This document shows positions 50,569-59,044 of a DNA stretch of 64,000 bases, in pieces. The position numbers and the translations under genes are program-made. The notes beneath the pieces were generated by a model that worked only from the letters and a program-made list of their open reading frames with translations, ran no database searches and had not been told where the DNA came from. This DNA is from Palsa-504 sp963819785 (GTDB lineage: Bacteria > Actinomycetota > Actinomycetes > Streptosporangiales > Streptosporangiaceae). Where the stretch lies: the NCBI GenBank assembly GCA_963819785.1, contig CAWFXW010000016.1, forward strand, positions 186,001 through 250,000, in the 5' to 3' direction. Numbering within the stretch: position 1 is the stretch's first letter; every line of letters begins with the position of its first letter.

Positions 50569-51201
50569 TTACCGGTGGACGTGGGCCAGCGGGCCGCGGT
50601 TGACCGGGAACTGGGCGGTGTTCAGGGCCTGGATGCCGGCGTGCTGCTCACCGTTGAACGGGGTCACGACCGGGGCCGAGGCGGTGGGCTCGCAGCCCAG
50701 CTTGAACGGGAGCTTGGGGTCGTTGAACCACAGGCCCAGGTGGTACTGGTGGGTCGGCGGGAACGTGGTGGTGCCGCCGGGCGACACCGAGAAGGTCTCG
50801 GAGTCGAAGATGCCGCGCACCGAGGCCGAGCCGACGCCGTTGCTGTTGGCGTTGACGTCGGTCTGGTACCAGGACACGCCGAACGGCTTGAGCGGCTGCT
50901 GGATCACGAACAGGTCGAACTCGGCGTTGCGCGGCATGCCGAAGATGGACACCACCATGAGGTCGTTCTCCGAGCCGGGGGTGATGGTGACGCGGCCGCC
51001 GGCGTGCGGCAGGCAGGCGTGGATGCCGGGCGAGGGCACTAGCGCGAAGCTGAACGAGTGGCTGCTGGCGGCGACCGCGGTGGTCGCGGGGGCGGCGGAG
51101 GCGGCGGTGAGGCTGAGCGAGACGGCCAGCGCGGACCCGGCCGCGACGGTGCCCACCCCGGCCCAGAGGGAACGCCGGCGAAGGTGCTTGATGATGGTCA
51201 T
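50569..51201 (-). CDS. Secreted protein of unknown function
   Basis: 210 residues. Signal peptide MTIIKHLRRRSLWAGVGTVA ... SLTAASAA with a possible twin-Arg-like RRR but no true Tat motif. The exported domain has HACLPHAGGRVTITPGSEND, FGMPRNAEFDLFVIQQPLKP and HLGLWFNDPKLPFKLGCEPT, suggesting a beta-sandwich with one disulfide. Start ATG 51201. No family assigned. Confidence 0.72.
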   Translation of the reverse strand: MTIIKHLRRRSLWAGVGTVAAGSALAVSLSLTAASAAPATTAVAASSHSFSFALVPSPGIHACLPHAGGRVTITPGSENDLMVVSIFGMPRNAEFDLFVIQQPLKPFGVSWYQTDVNANSNGVGSASVRGIFDSETFSVSPGGTTTFPPTHQYHLGLWFNDPKLPFKLGCEPTASAPVVTPFNGEQHAGIQALNTAQFPVNRGPLAHVHR

Positions 51202-51264
51202 GAGTGGTCTCCCCTGCGGTTGACGACGGGTTGTCTGGCAGGGGTACGCAGCCGCGGGCGCAAA

Positions 51265-51327
51265 AGGTTCAGGGCCGTTTGGGTCAGGGCCGTTTGGGTC
51301 AGGGCCGTTTGGGTCAGGGCCGTTTTG
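51265..51327. repeat. 15-bp tandem repeat GGTCAGGGCCGTTTG
   Basis: Four consecutive units, the first and last slightly altered, running from the intergenic region into the last codons of the B12 ABC ATPase gene. Confidence 0.8.
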
Positions 51328-52101
51328 GTGATTCGCGGACCGGGGTGACGACGGGCTGACCGCCGGGGCCGGGGCTGACCGTGACCCGGGCGGCGTAGAC
51401 GCGGGCGATCAGCTCCCGGGTCAGCACCTCGGCCGGGGCGCCGGACGCCTCGACCCGCCCCTCGGCCAGCAGCACCAGGTGGCCGCCGTACTGGCCGGCC
51501 TGGGTAAGGTCGTGCAGGGTGGAGACCACGGTCACGCCCCGGGTCCGGCGCAGGTCGTCGACCAGCTCGAGGACCTGCTGCTGGTGCCCGATGTCCAGGT
51601 CGTTGGCCGGCTCGTCAAGCAGCAGCACCCGGGGCTCCTGGGCCAGGGCCCGGGCCAGCCGGACGCGCTGGCGTTCGCCGCCGGACAGGCTGCCCAGCCG
51701 CGGCCGGCGAAGCGGGTCACGTCCAGCCGCTCGGACGCCTCGTCCGCCTTGGCGCGGTCCGAACGGCCCGGGGCGCTCAGGTAGCCCAGGTACGGCGTGC
51801 GGCCGAGCAGGACGTAGTCCCGGACGGTCATGTCCGGCGGGAGGACCGGGATCTGCGGCAGGTAGGCGATGAGGCGGGCCCGGCCGCGGCCGCGCAGCGC
51901 GCCGAGGTCGGTGTCGTTGACACCGATGGTGCCGCGGTGCGGCACCAGGCCCGCCACGGCGCGCAGCAGCGTGGTCTTGCCCGCGCCGTTCGGGCCGATC
52001 AGGGCCAGCCAGCCGCCCGCGGGCACCGCGCAGGACACGCCGTGCAGGACCTCGACCCCGTCCAGGTCCACGCTGAGCTCGTCGATCGTGATCGCGCTCA
52101 C
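51314..52101 (-). pseudogene. ABC transporter ATPase for vitamin B12 (BtuD/FecE-like), frameshifted
   Basis: From GTG 52101: AITIDELSVDLDGVEVLHGV, Walker A LIGPNGAGKTTLLRAVAGLV, Q-loop LIAYLPQIPVLPPDMTVRDY, up to EASERLDVTRFAGR. The rest is in the next frame: LGSLSGGERQRVRLARALAQ, Walker B VLLLDEPANDLDIGHQQQVL, H-loop VVSTLHDLTQAGQYGG. One missing base near 51700 causes the break. The two halves form a complete ATPase of about 262 residues. Either a sequencing deletion or an inactivated importer. Stop/start overlap (GTGA) with the permease. Confidence 0.88.
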
Positions 52102-53126
52102 GTGCGCACCGCATTTGTGGATCTGAGGATCCAGACGAACACCGGCGAGCCGACCAGCGCGGTGACCACGCCGATGGGCAGTTCGGCGGGCGAGACCACG
52201 GTGCGGGCCAGGGTGTCGGCCAGGACCAGGAAGCCCCCGCCGGACAGCAGCGACAGCGGCAGCACCAGGCGGTAGCTGGGCCCGGCCAGGCGGCGCACCA
52301 CGTGCGGGACCACGATCCCGACGAAGCCGATCAGCCCGCTGACGGCCACCGCGCTCGCCGCGGCCAGCGCGCACGCGGCCACCACGATCAGCCGGGTCCG
52401 CGCGGGATGCAGCCCGAGCGCGCTGGCCTCCTCGTCGCCCACCGACAGCACGTCCAGGTGCCGGCCGTGCAGCAGCACCACCGCGACGCTGACCACCGAG
52501 TACGGACCGATCTCGGCCGCCTGCTGCCAGGTCGCGCCGGACAACGAGCCGAGCAGCCAGGAGTAGACCTGCTGCAGGTCCTGCGTGGAGCGCTGGAGAA
52601 TATAGGTCTGCACCGCGGTCAGGAACAGGCCCACGGCCACTCCGGCCAGCAGCAGGGTGGTGGTGCCCGAGCCGGGCACGCCACTGGCCACCGCGCCGGA
52701 CAGGTACGCGATCGCGACCCCGGCCAGCGATCCGGTAAAGGCGGCCACCGGCACCGCGGCCGGTCCTATGTTACTGAGGTAGACGATGGCCAGCGTCGCG
52801 CCCAGCCCGGCGCCGGCCGACGCGCCGAGCATGCCGGAGTCGACCAGGGGGTTGCGGAACACCCCCTGGTAGCCCGCCCCGGCCACGGACAGCAGCGCGC
52901 CGACCAGGGCGCCGAGCACGATGCGGGGCAGCCGGATCTGGAACAGCACCGAGCGGTCCAGCGGGCTGAGCCCGGACGGCAGGTGCAGCAGCGCCGTCAC
53001 GGTGTCCAGAGGGTTGAGGTCAGCGGCCCCGACCAGGGCGCTGACCAGCGTCGCGGCGACCAGGAAGGCCGCCGCGACGCCGTATGCGCGCGCGGCGGGC
53101 AGCCGCCTGCCACGCGCGCGTATCAC
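52098..53126 (-). CDS. FecCD/BtuC-type ABC permease, cobalamin
   Basis: 342 residues, about ten TM helices. FecCD landmarks: RLPRIVLGALVGALLSVAGA, YQGVFRNPLVDSGMLGASAG, LGSLSGATWQQ, VSGLIGFVGIVVPHVVRRLA GPSYR, ELPIGVVTALVGSPVFVWIL. The GTG start overlaps the binding-protein stop by 4 bases. The riboswitch upstream of the operon makes cobalamin or a cobinamide the likely cargo. Confidence 0.93.
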   Translation of the reverse strand: MIRARGRRLPAARAYGVAAAFLVAATLVSALVGAADLNPLDTVTALLHLPSGLSPLDRSVLFQIRLPRIVLGALVGALLSVAGAGYQGVFRNPLVDSGMLGASAGAGLGATLAIVYLSNIGPAAVPVAAFTGSLAGVAIAYLSGAVASGVPGSGTTTLLLAGVAVGLFLTAVQTYILQRSTQDLQQVYSWLLGSLSGATWQQAAEIGPYSVVSVAVVLLHGRHLDVLSVGDEEASALGLHPARTRLIVVAACALAAASAVAVSGLIGFVGIVVPHVVRRLAGPSYRLVLPLSLLSGGGFLVLADTLARTVVSPAELPIGVVTALVGSPVFVWILRSTNAVRT

Positions 53127-54094
53127 GTGGACGCCTGCTCGACCGCCTGCGCGAGCTCGGCCACCAGCTGCGGCAGCCGCGGGCCCCAGCGGGACGCGAT
53201 GTCGTCGTTGAGCCCGACGATCTCGTGGTCCTTGACCGCGGGGATCGCGGACCAGCCGGGCCGCTTGGCCACCACGGCCGGGGTCTGCCCGCCGTCCGCG
53301 GCCTGGTTGTCGGCCAGGAAGATGATCCGCGGCTGCGCCTTGACGATGTACTCCTCGGACAGCTGCGGATACCCGCCGTCGGAGGCCTTGTCGGCCGCGT
53401 CGGCGATGTTCTTCAGGCCGAACAGGGCCACGATCTGCCCGATGAACGTGGACGAGGTGACCGAGTAGTACGGGTTCGCGGTCAGCTCCCAGTAGTAGGT
53501 CAGGCCCGGGTGCGCGCCGGCCTGCTGGACCGTCGCGGCGATCTGCGTCTTCATCGAGGCCGTCAGGCTCTGCGCCTGGGCCTGATGCCCGGTGGCCTGG
53601 CCGATCTGGTCGATCTGCTGGTAGGCGCCGTCCAGGCTGGTCACGGCGGGCTCGATGAGCACCGGGATGCCCAGCTTGGTCAGCCCGGAGACCAGGCCGC
53701 CGGAGTTCTGGGAGGCGACGACCAGGTCCGGTCGGTACTTGGCGATCGCCTCCAGGTTGGGGGTCAGCCCGCTCAGCTTCGTGACCGGCGCGGCGGCGGG
53801 ATAGTCGGAGTCCTCGTCGACCGCCACGACCTGAGGGCCGGCGCCGACCGCGTACAGGTCCTCGGTGGCGGTCGGGGCGAGCGAGACGATCCGGGCCGGC
53901 TTGGCCTTGATCGTCACCGTCCCGTTGGACGCGGTCACCGTGACCGGGAACTGCGCCGCGGCGCTGGCGGCCGGGCTGGACGCGGTGCTCGATGATGCGG
54001 TGCTGGATGATGAGGTGGTGCCGGACGCGCAGCCGGCCAGGGCGGCCGCGGCCGCGACGGTGGCCGCGGCCGCGAGCCTGGTTCTGGCGAGCAT
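53123..54094 (-). CDS. BtuF-like periplasmic-binding lipoprotein
   Basis: 323 residues from ATG 54094 (LARTRLAAAATVAAAAALAG-C). The lipobox LAGC anchors it to the membrane; a Ser-rich linker follows. Type III binding fold: ARIVSLAPTATEDLYAVGAG, PNLEAIAKYRPDLVVASQNS, a long helix across the lobes, PRIIFLADNQAADGGQTPAV, ending LPQLVAELAQAVEQAST. First gene of the B12 import operon, directly after the riboswitch. Confidence 0.9.
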   Translation of the reverse strand: MLARTRLAAAATVAAAAALAGCASGTTSSSSTASSSTASSPAASAAAQFPVTVTASNGTVTIKAKPARIVSLAPTATEDLYAVGAGPQVVAVDEDSDYPAAAPVTKLSGLTPNLEAIAKYRPDLVVASQNSGGLVSGLTKLGIPVLIEPAVTSLDGAYQQIDQIGQATGHQAQAQSLTASMKTQIAATVQQAGAHPGLTYYWELTANPYYSVTSSTFIGQIVALFGLKNIADAADKASDGGYPQLSEEYIVKAQPRIIFLADNQAADGGQTPAVVAKRPGWSAIPAVKDHEIVGLNDDIASRWGPRLPQLVAELAQAVEQAST

Positions 54095-54145
54095 GGTTCT
54101 GGCCCGCAATGGTTTAGCGAGCAATGGTTTAGCTAGCAATGGCTT
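54095..54145. repeat. 15-bp tandem repeat before the BtuF-like start codon
   Basis: On the minus strand CTAAACCATTGCTCG-type units repeat three to four times (last ones GCGGGCCAGAACCATG and the start itself). The duplication brings repeated CCATTG/CCATGC around the start and could affect translation initiation downstream of the riboswitch. Confidence 0.65.
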
Positions 54146-54239
54146 CCTCCCGGGTACCGGGCAGGAAGGCGAGACCGCTGGCGGCCGCCGGGCGCCCGCC
54201 GGGACGGATCGCCCTTCCCACGAGGGTCGATATCGTCGA

Positions 54240-54360
54240 GCGCGGCAGGAGGCGACCTGGCTTGGGCCCGGGCGGGCCGTCACAGTTGCGGGACAGCGCC
54301 GGAATGGTTCGGGGGAACTTCACCGGCTTCGCTACCTGGTGCGCTGCCAGGCACCCTAGC
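54240..54360 (-). ncRNA. Cobalamin (B12) riboswitch
   Basis: In order on the minus strand: P2 hairpin GGTGCCTGGCAGCGCACCAGG, the core GCCGGTGAAGTTCC, CGCTGTCCCGCAACTGTGA, and the closing AAGCCAGGTCGCC-TCCTGCC (54263-54244). These are the conserved pieces of the cobalamin aptamer (B12 box). It lies 146 bases upstream of the binding-protein gene, with a GC-rich hairpin region (about 54180-54205) between, so B12 should shut the operon down by termination or by hiding the ribosome site. Confidence 0.92.
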
Positions 54361-54387
54361 ACGCAGGGGCAGCCGGAGCGTCCGGGA

Positions 54388-55758
54388 CTACAGGGGCGGG
54401 CCCGCGGTGAGCTTGATGTTGCTGGTGGAGCGCTGACCGGACGGGCTGACCCAGGTGACCTGGATCGTGGTCCCCGGCCGGAACTTCGAGACCAGCCCGG
54501 TCAGGCTGTCCGGGGACCCGATGGCCTGGCCGTTCACCGCGGTGATGACCGACCCGGCGGTCATGCCCGCGGCCACGGCCGGGCCGTTGCAGATCGTGCC
54601 GAGGATCAGCGTGCCCGAGCTGACGTTGGCGATGCTGTCCGGGACGCCCAGGTTCTGGTCGTTGGTGTAGCAGCTCTGGTTGCCGCTGCCGTTGCCGCCG
54701 AAACCGCCGAACTGGCTGCCGTTGGCCTGCTGCTCGGCCTGGGCCTGCGGATCGCTGCTCGAGCCGTGCCCGATGTAGATGCCCATGAAGGGCGGGTAGC
54801 CGATGGTGACCGTCGAGCTGGCCTGGCCCTGGCCGATCTGGTGGGCGACCGCCAGCGCGTGGTCGATCGGGATCGCGTAGCCGGAGGCGTCCTGCTGGAC
54901 CGAGAAGCCGCCCTGCTGGCCCGCGGTGTCCATGCCGATGACCTGGCCCGCGGAGTTGGCCAGCGGGCCGCCGGAGTCACCGGAGACGATGTCCGCGCTG
55001 GTCTGGATCATGTTGTGCAGGGTTTCCTGGGTGATCGAGCCGGCCCGGTCCCCCGCGGTGATGGTCTGGTTCAGCGCCGTCACCTGTCCGGCGACGGGGA
55101 CGATGGCGTTCTGTCCCTCGGCGTTGCCCATGCCCACGACCGAGTCGCCGGTCTTGACCAAGTTGGATTCGCCGATCGGTACGGTGGTCAGGTTGGACGC
55201 GCCCTCGAGCTGGATCAGCGCGATGTCCCCGGTTATGTCGTAGCCGAGCACCTTGGCCTGGTACTGGTGGCCGTTCGCGGTGCGCGCGGTGATCGCGGTG
55301 GAGTTCTCGATGACGTGGTTGTTGGTCAGCACCAGGCCGTCTTTGCTGATCACCATGCCGGTCGCCGCGGCCGACTCGGTGCGGTACTGCAGCGTGGTGT
55401 TGATGATGACCAGGCCCGGCGCGACCTTGTTCACGATGGCCTGCTCGTTGGCGCTGGCACTCGGGGTTCCGGCGCTCGGCTGGGGGATCGCGCCGGTCGG
55501 CAGCGGGGCGGGGTTCAGCGCGCCGCTGCTCGGCTGCGGTGCCGCCTGGCTGCTGCTGCTGTTGCTGCTGCTGTTGCTGGCCGGGTGGTACAGCGCCACG
55601 ACCGAGCCCGCGCCCAGGGCGCCGGCCGCCAGGGCCACGAGCAGATAGCTGAAGGCGCCGATGCGGCGCCTGGGCGGCCGCGGCGGCATGGGCGGCACCG
55701 GCATGGTCGGCCCGTAGTCATCTGCGGGCGGCTGACCGTAGCCGCTGTAATCCTGCAT
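54388..55758 (-). CDS. Membrane-anchored trypsin-like (HtrA-type) serine protease with PDZ domain
   Basis: 456 residues from ATG 55758. Pro-rich cytoplasmic head (PTMPVPPMPPRPPRRR), one TM helix (about 35-57), a Ser/Asn linker, and a protease domain with the triad His148 (LTNNHVIE), Asp178 (GDIALIQL) and Ser262 (SGDSGGPL). The C-terminal PDZ is at about 355-440 (GPAVAAGMTAGSVITAVNGQ). The active site faces outside. Actinobacterial HtrA/Pep-like proteases of this shape handle envelope quality control. The riboswitch lies downstream on the same strand. Confidence 0.92.
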   Translation of the reverse strand: MQDYSGYGQPPADDYGPTMPVPPMPPRPPRRRIGAFSYLLVALAAGALGAGSVVALYHPASNSSSNSSSSQAAPQPSSGALNPAPLPTGAIPQPSAGTPSASANEQAIVNKVAPGLVIINTTLQYRTESAAATGMVISKDGLVLTNNHVIENSTAITARTANGHQYQAKVLGYDITGDIALIQLEGASNLTTVPIGESNLVKTGDSVVGMGNAEGQNAIVPVAGQVTALNQTITAGDRAGSITQETLHNMIQTSADIVSGDSGGPLANSAGQVIGMDTAGQQGGFSVQQDASGYAIPIDHALAVAHQIGQGQASSTVTIGYPPFMGIYIGHGSSSDPQAQAEQQANGSQFGGFGGNGSGNQSCYTNDQNLGVPDSIANVSSGTLILGTICNGPAVAAGMTAGSVITAVNGQAIGSPDSLTGLVSKFRPGTTIQVTWVSPSGQRSTSNIKLTAGPPL

Positions 55759-55846
55759 CGCTATCACCCCTGGGCCCAGAGTCCTTGTCTCCAGTCTGCC
55801 CACGAACCTGATAATTAGCTGAGGACGGGCTGCAGATTCGCGCTCG

Positions 55847-56185
55847 TCAGGAAGGATTCTTTCTGCCGAACGATCCGTGGCGCGTGCTGTCCTTATTACG
55901 TTGCACGGGAAGCCCCTGGTGAGACTGGGGGGGTTCGTCCTGGTCGGCGGTTTTGGTGTCCGGGTCCGCGCTGTTATCGACCGGCACGTCCTCGTCCGCC
56001 AGGCCGGGCCGGGCGGGCGGCACGCCCGGGGCCTGGTGACCGGCCTGCGGGTACGGGACCGGTTCGGGTTCCGCCTCCTCCTGCTGCTGCTCGGCGCGCG
56101 CCATGGCGTCCTCGAGCAGCCCGAGCGACAGCTGCCTGGACAGCCTAGGATGGCGCCCGCCGCGTTTCCGGCGTCTCCCCCACAT
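55847..56185 (-). CDS. Small hypothetical protein
   Basis: 112 residues from ATG 56185 (MWGRRRKRGGRHPRLSRQLS), chosen for AGGGAGG 8 bases upstream. A basic N-terminus, a short helix (LGLLEDAMARAEQQQEEAEP) and a disordered acidic/Pro-rich remainder. The C-terminal codons (RHGSFGRKN) overlap a copy of the CCACGG/CCGTTCGG element. No family known. Confidence 0.5.
   Translation of the reverse strand: MWGRRRKRGGRHPRLSRQLSLGLLEDAMARAEQQQEEAEPEPVPYPQAGHQAPGVPPARPGLADEDVPVDNSADPDTKTADQDEPPQSHQGLPVQRNKDSTRHGSFGRKNPS
55856..55880 (-). repeat. Dispersed element, copy 4 (reverse orientation)
   Basis: On the minus strand CCACGGATCGTTCGG followed by CAGAAAGAATCC: the same core with two changes and an A-rich tail. 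Confidence 0.5.
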
Positions 56186-56364
56186 AACCAGGCCCTCCCT
56201 GTTATGCATCTGTTACCTGCGGTCCGCGCACTACCCGGCGCGCGGGCATTTATTCACGCAACCGGGGCCCCATCCGCCTCAGTAAGGGGTCAGTAACGGC
56301 CTGTGACAGAAATATACCCATGATCACGCGGTTCACACCGGTAAACGCGAATATGCGCAGCGTG

Positions 56365-57807
56365 TCAGGGGTGCCGAGGGCGCGAGGCCCGGTCCGTTCG
56401 GTAAAAATTCGCTAGTTCGGTGACGAAGTACGGCGCGTTCACCGTGCCGAGGCCGGTGGCCAGGTCGTAGCCCGGCCCGGCGGGGTAGCCGGTCACCGTC
56501 TGCACCCGGCCGTCCTGGGTGAAGGACACCGTGTTGTTTCCGTCGGTCAGGTCGGTGATGCCGCGGTCGTGCGCGGCGGCCATCTGGTACAGGGCCGGGT
56601 TGATCAGGCCGAGGGAGTGGCCCGCCACCTGGTCGGCCAGGGCCACGACCCCGGCGAACAGCGGGGTGGCCTCGCTGGTGCCGCACTCCGGTGACCACCC
56701 GGCGGGGGCCCCCTTGAAGGTGCCGTAGGTGTCCACCGCCCCGTCGCAGGCGGCGCTCATCGAGATGTCCGGCACGCCGCGGCTGCCGCCGGTCACGCCG
56801 CGCACGCCGTCCTGGTAGGCCGGCCGGGTGAAGAAGATGGACAGGCCGCCGCCGCTGGCCAGCGGGTTGGGTCCGGAGTTGCCATCGGTGAACAGGTTCG
56901 CGTTGTGGTTATAGGTGTCGTTCCAGACGGTGGGGGCCGCTGGGGCGCCGTTGGCCGCGAAGTGCAGCTGAGTACCGCCGACGCCGGTCACCAGCGGGTC
57001 GCTGTCCGGCCAGGAGGTCACCCGGAACGCGTAGTAGGTGGTCTCGTCCTGCCCCAGGTCGGCGGCGCCCGCATCGCCCGAGGCGGTGAGCACCGTGACG
57101 TGGTCCTTGGCGGCCAGTTCATAGGCGCCGCGCAGCGCCTGGACCGAGGACCTGGCCGGGAAGGTCTCCTCGGTGGCGCTGAAACTCTGGCTGATCACGT
57201 CGCCCAGGTGGTGGTTGAGCACGTACTTCTCGGCCGCGATGATCTGCGGGAAGCCGTGCACGCCCTCGGTCTCGGAGACCGGCGTCTCGACCAGCAGGAT
57301 GTTCGCCCCCGGCGCGACCGCGTGGGCCCACTCCACGTCCAGGGTGGTCTCGCCGGCCCAGCCGACCATCTCCGAGTTGGCCGGGTCGTAGGCGGGGATC
57401 CGGCCCGCGGGACGGATGACCTGGAATTTCGGCGGGGCGGGCAGGCGGTAGGCCCGGTCGAAGACGGTCAGGTCGTTCCGGATCGTGGGAGAGCCGTAGG
57501 AGTCGACGATGACGATCGTGGCGCCGCGGCCGGTCACGCCCTTGGCGTACAGCGCGGGCAGGCCGTAGGCCCGCCGGACCTGGGCCGGGCCGTAGCAGGC
57601 GATGTTGAAGTCCCGCTCGCAGCCGGCCGTGGTCAGCGGGGCGGCCTGGGCCGCCTGGGCGACCCGGATCACCCCGGGACGGACGACGATTCCCGCGGCC
57701 GGGTCCGCCTTTTGCGCCGCGGGTTTTTGCAGGGCCGGGCCCGCGCCGGTCGTCGCGGTCAGCGCGGCCAGGCCGAAAACGGCAGCCGCCAGCCTCCCCA
57801 CCCGCAT
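56365..57807 (-). CDS. Sedolisin (S53) serine-carboxyl protease, secreted
   Basis: 480 residues with a signal peptide (VGRLAAAVFGLAALTATTGA). S53 catalytic set: Glu153 and Asp157 in AGETTLDVEWAHAVAPGANI, oxyanion Asp245 in TASGDAGAAD, nucleophile Ser378 in CGTSEATPLFAG. The calcium site is at YDLATGLGTVNA and ITDLTDGN. The catalytic domain starts near residue 62, leaving only about 40 residues for a propeptide where typical sedolisins have about 180, so folding or activation must differ. Family members work at acid pH. The last codons overlap a degenerate repeat copy (56388). Confidence 0.92.
   Translation of the reverse strand: MRVGRLAAAVFGLAALTATTGAGPALQKPAAQKADPAAGIVVRPGVIRVAQAAQAAPLTTAGCERDFNIACYGPAQVRRAYGLPALYAKGVTGRGATIVIVDSYGSPTIRNDLTVFDRAYRLPAPPKFQVIRPAGRIPAYDPANSEMVGWAGETTLDVEWAHAVAPGANILLVETPVSETEGVHGFPQIIAAEKYVLNHHLGDVISQSFSATEETFPARSSVQALRGAYELAAKDHVTVLTASGDAGAADLGQDETTYYAFRVTSWPDSDPLVTGVGGTQLHFAANGAPAAPTVWNDTYNHNANLFTDGNSGPNPLASGGGLSIFFTRPAYQDGVRGVTGGSRGVPDISMSAACDGAVDTYGTFKGAPAGWSPECGTSEATPLFAGVVALADQVAGHSLGLINPALYQMAAAHDRGITDLTDGNNTVSFTQDGRVQTVTGYPAGPGYDLATGLGTVNAPYFVTELANFYRTDRASRPRHP
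56386..56411 (+). repeat. Dispersed element, copy 5 (degenerate)
   Basis: CCCGGTCCGTTCGG followed by TAAAAATTCG; lacks the first bases of the core. Overlaps the 3' end of the sedolisin gene. Confidence 0.45.
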
Positions 57808-57940
57808 GAATCACTCCCTCTGGTCAGCCCGGAGGCCCCAGTCCACATAATCTGGTCACTGGTGACTATGGCATACCCCGCTGTACGCTAGTCCACCGTC
57901 ACGCGGCGGGGGCCTGCTGGCGGTGGCAGAGGAGAGCAAC

Positions 57941-59044
57941 ATGCGCTTCCGGAGTAGCGTGGCGATTGACCTGGGCACGGTCAATACGCTCGTCTGGGTG
58001 GCGGGGCGCGGCATCGTGCTCGAGGAGCCCACCGCGATCGCCATCGATACCGCGGTCGGGAAAGTGGCCGCGGTGGGCGAGGCTGCCGACGCGCTCTCCG
58101 ACAAGGAACCACAGGACATCGAGGTGATCCACCCGCTGCGGGACGGGGTCATCGCCGACCTGGACGCGACCGCCGCCATGCTGCACGAGTTCTTGCGCCG
58201 GACCCGGCGGTTCGGCGTGCTGCGGCCCAACGCGCTGGTCTGCGTGCCCAGCGGCGCCACCCCGGTCGAGCGGCGGTCCATCGTGGCCGCGCTCGGCGTC
58301 CGGCGGCCGCGGTACAACGTGCGGCTGATCGACGAGCCGGTGGCCGCGGCGGCCGGCGCCGGATTCGACCTGACCGGCGGGGCGGGCGGGTTCGTGGTCG
58401 ACATCGGCGGCGGCACCACCGAGGTGGCCGCGGTCGCGGGCTGGCGCGTGGTCCGGGCCCAGTCGCTGCGCAAGGCGGGCAACGCCATGGACGACGCCAT
58501 CGTGGCGGCGATCAGGTCCGAGATGGGGCTGATCATCAGCCAGCGGGCGGCCCGGCAGCTCAAGATGACGCTCGGCGTGACCGGCGGCGCCGAGGGCTGG
58601 GCGGAGGCGGTCGGGATCGACGCCGCGCAGCGCACCCCGCGCACGGACTACGTGCCCGGCGGGCTGGTGGCCACCGCGCTGGAGCCGATCGTGGCCACGA
58701 TCGCCGCGTCGGTGCACGAGATGCTGTCCGAGATCCCGGCGGGCCTGGCCGAGGATGTCGTGCGCGGCAAGATCAGGCTGGCCGGCGGCGGCTCGCTGCT
58801 CCCGGGCCTGGCCGGACGGATCGAGACCGCCGCGGGCATCGGCGCGGTGCTGGTCGAGGACCCGCTGCGCTGCGTGGTCCGCGGCGCCGCGGAGATCCTG
58901 GAGCGCAAGGAGAAGCCGGGGCCCAGGCACAGCGGGCCCGGCCTGCGGCAATTACCTTTTCTGCGCGCTGGCCGGGCCCGTTGCTTTTCTTGCGTTATTC
59001 GAGTTGTTTATTCGAGGGGCTGGCGGGAGATAACGGCCGGCTGA
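57941..59044 (+). CDS. MreB-like actin homologue
   Basis: 367 residues, start ATG 57941 with GAGGAGAG upstream. Actin-fold nucleotide motifs: phosphate 1 SVAIDLGTVNTLVWV, connect and phosphate 2 GFVVDIGGGTTEVAAVA, adenosine motif RLAGGGSLLPGLAGRIE. Also LRDGVIADLDATAAMLHEFL and RLIDEPVAAAAGAG, as in MreB/Mbl. The C-terminus after about residue 330 (PRHSGPGLRQLPFLRAGRAR and on) is unlike MreB, and the gene overlaps the convergent permease gene by 37 bases, so the 3' end may be altered. Cell-shape or spore-wall role by family. Confidence 0.88.
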   Translation: MRFRSSVAIDLGTVNTLVWVAGRGIVLEEPTAIAIDTAVGKVAAVGEAADALSDKEPQDIEVIHPLRDGVIADLDATAAMLHEFLRRTRRFGVLRPNALVCVPSGATPVERRSIVAALGVRRPRYNVRLIDEPVAAAAGAGFDLTGGAGGFVVDIGGGTTEVAAVAGWRVVRAQSLRKAGNAMDDAIVAAIRSEMGLIISQRAARQLKMTLGVTGGAEGWAEAVGIDAAQRTPRTDYVPGGLVATALEPIVATIAASVHEMLSEIPAGLAEDVVRGKIRLAGGGSLLPGLAGRIETAAGIGAVLVEDPLRCVVRGAAEILERKEKPGPRHSGPGLRQLPFLRAGRARCFSCVIRVVYSRGWREITAG

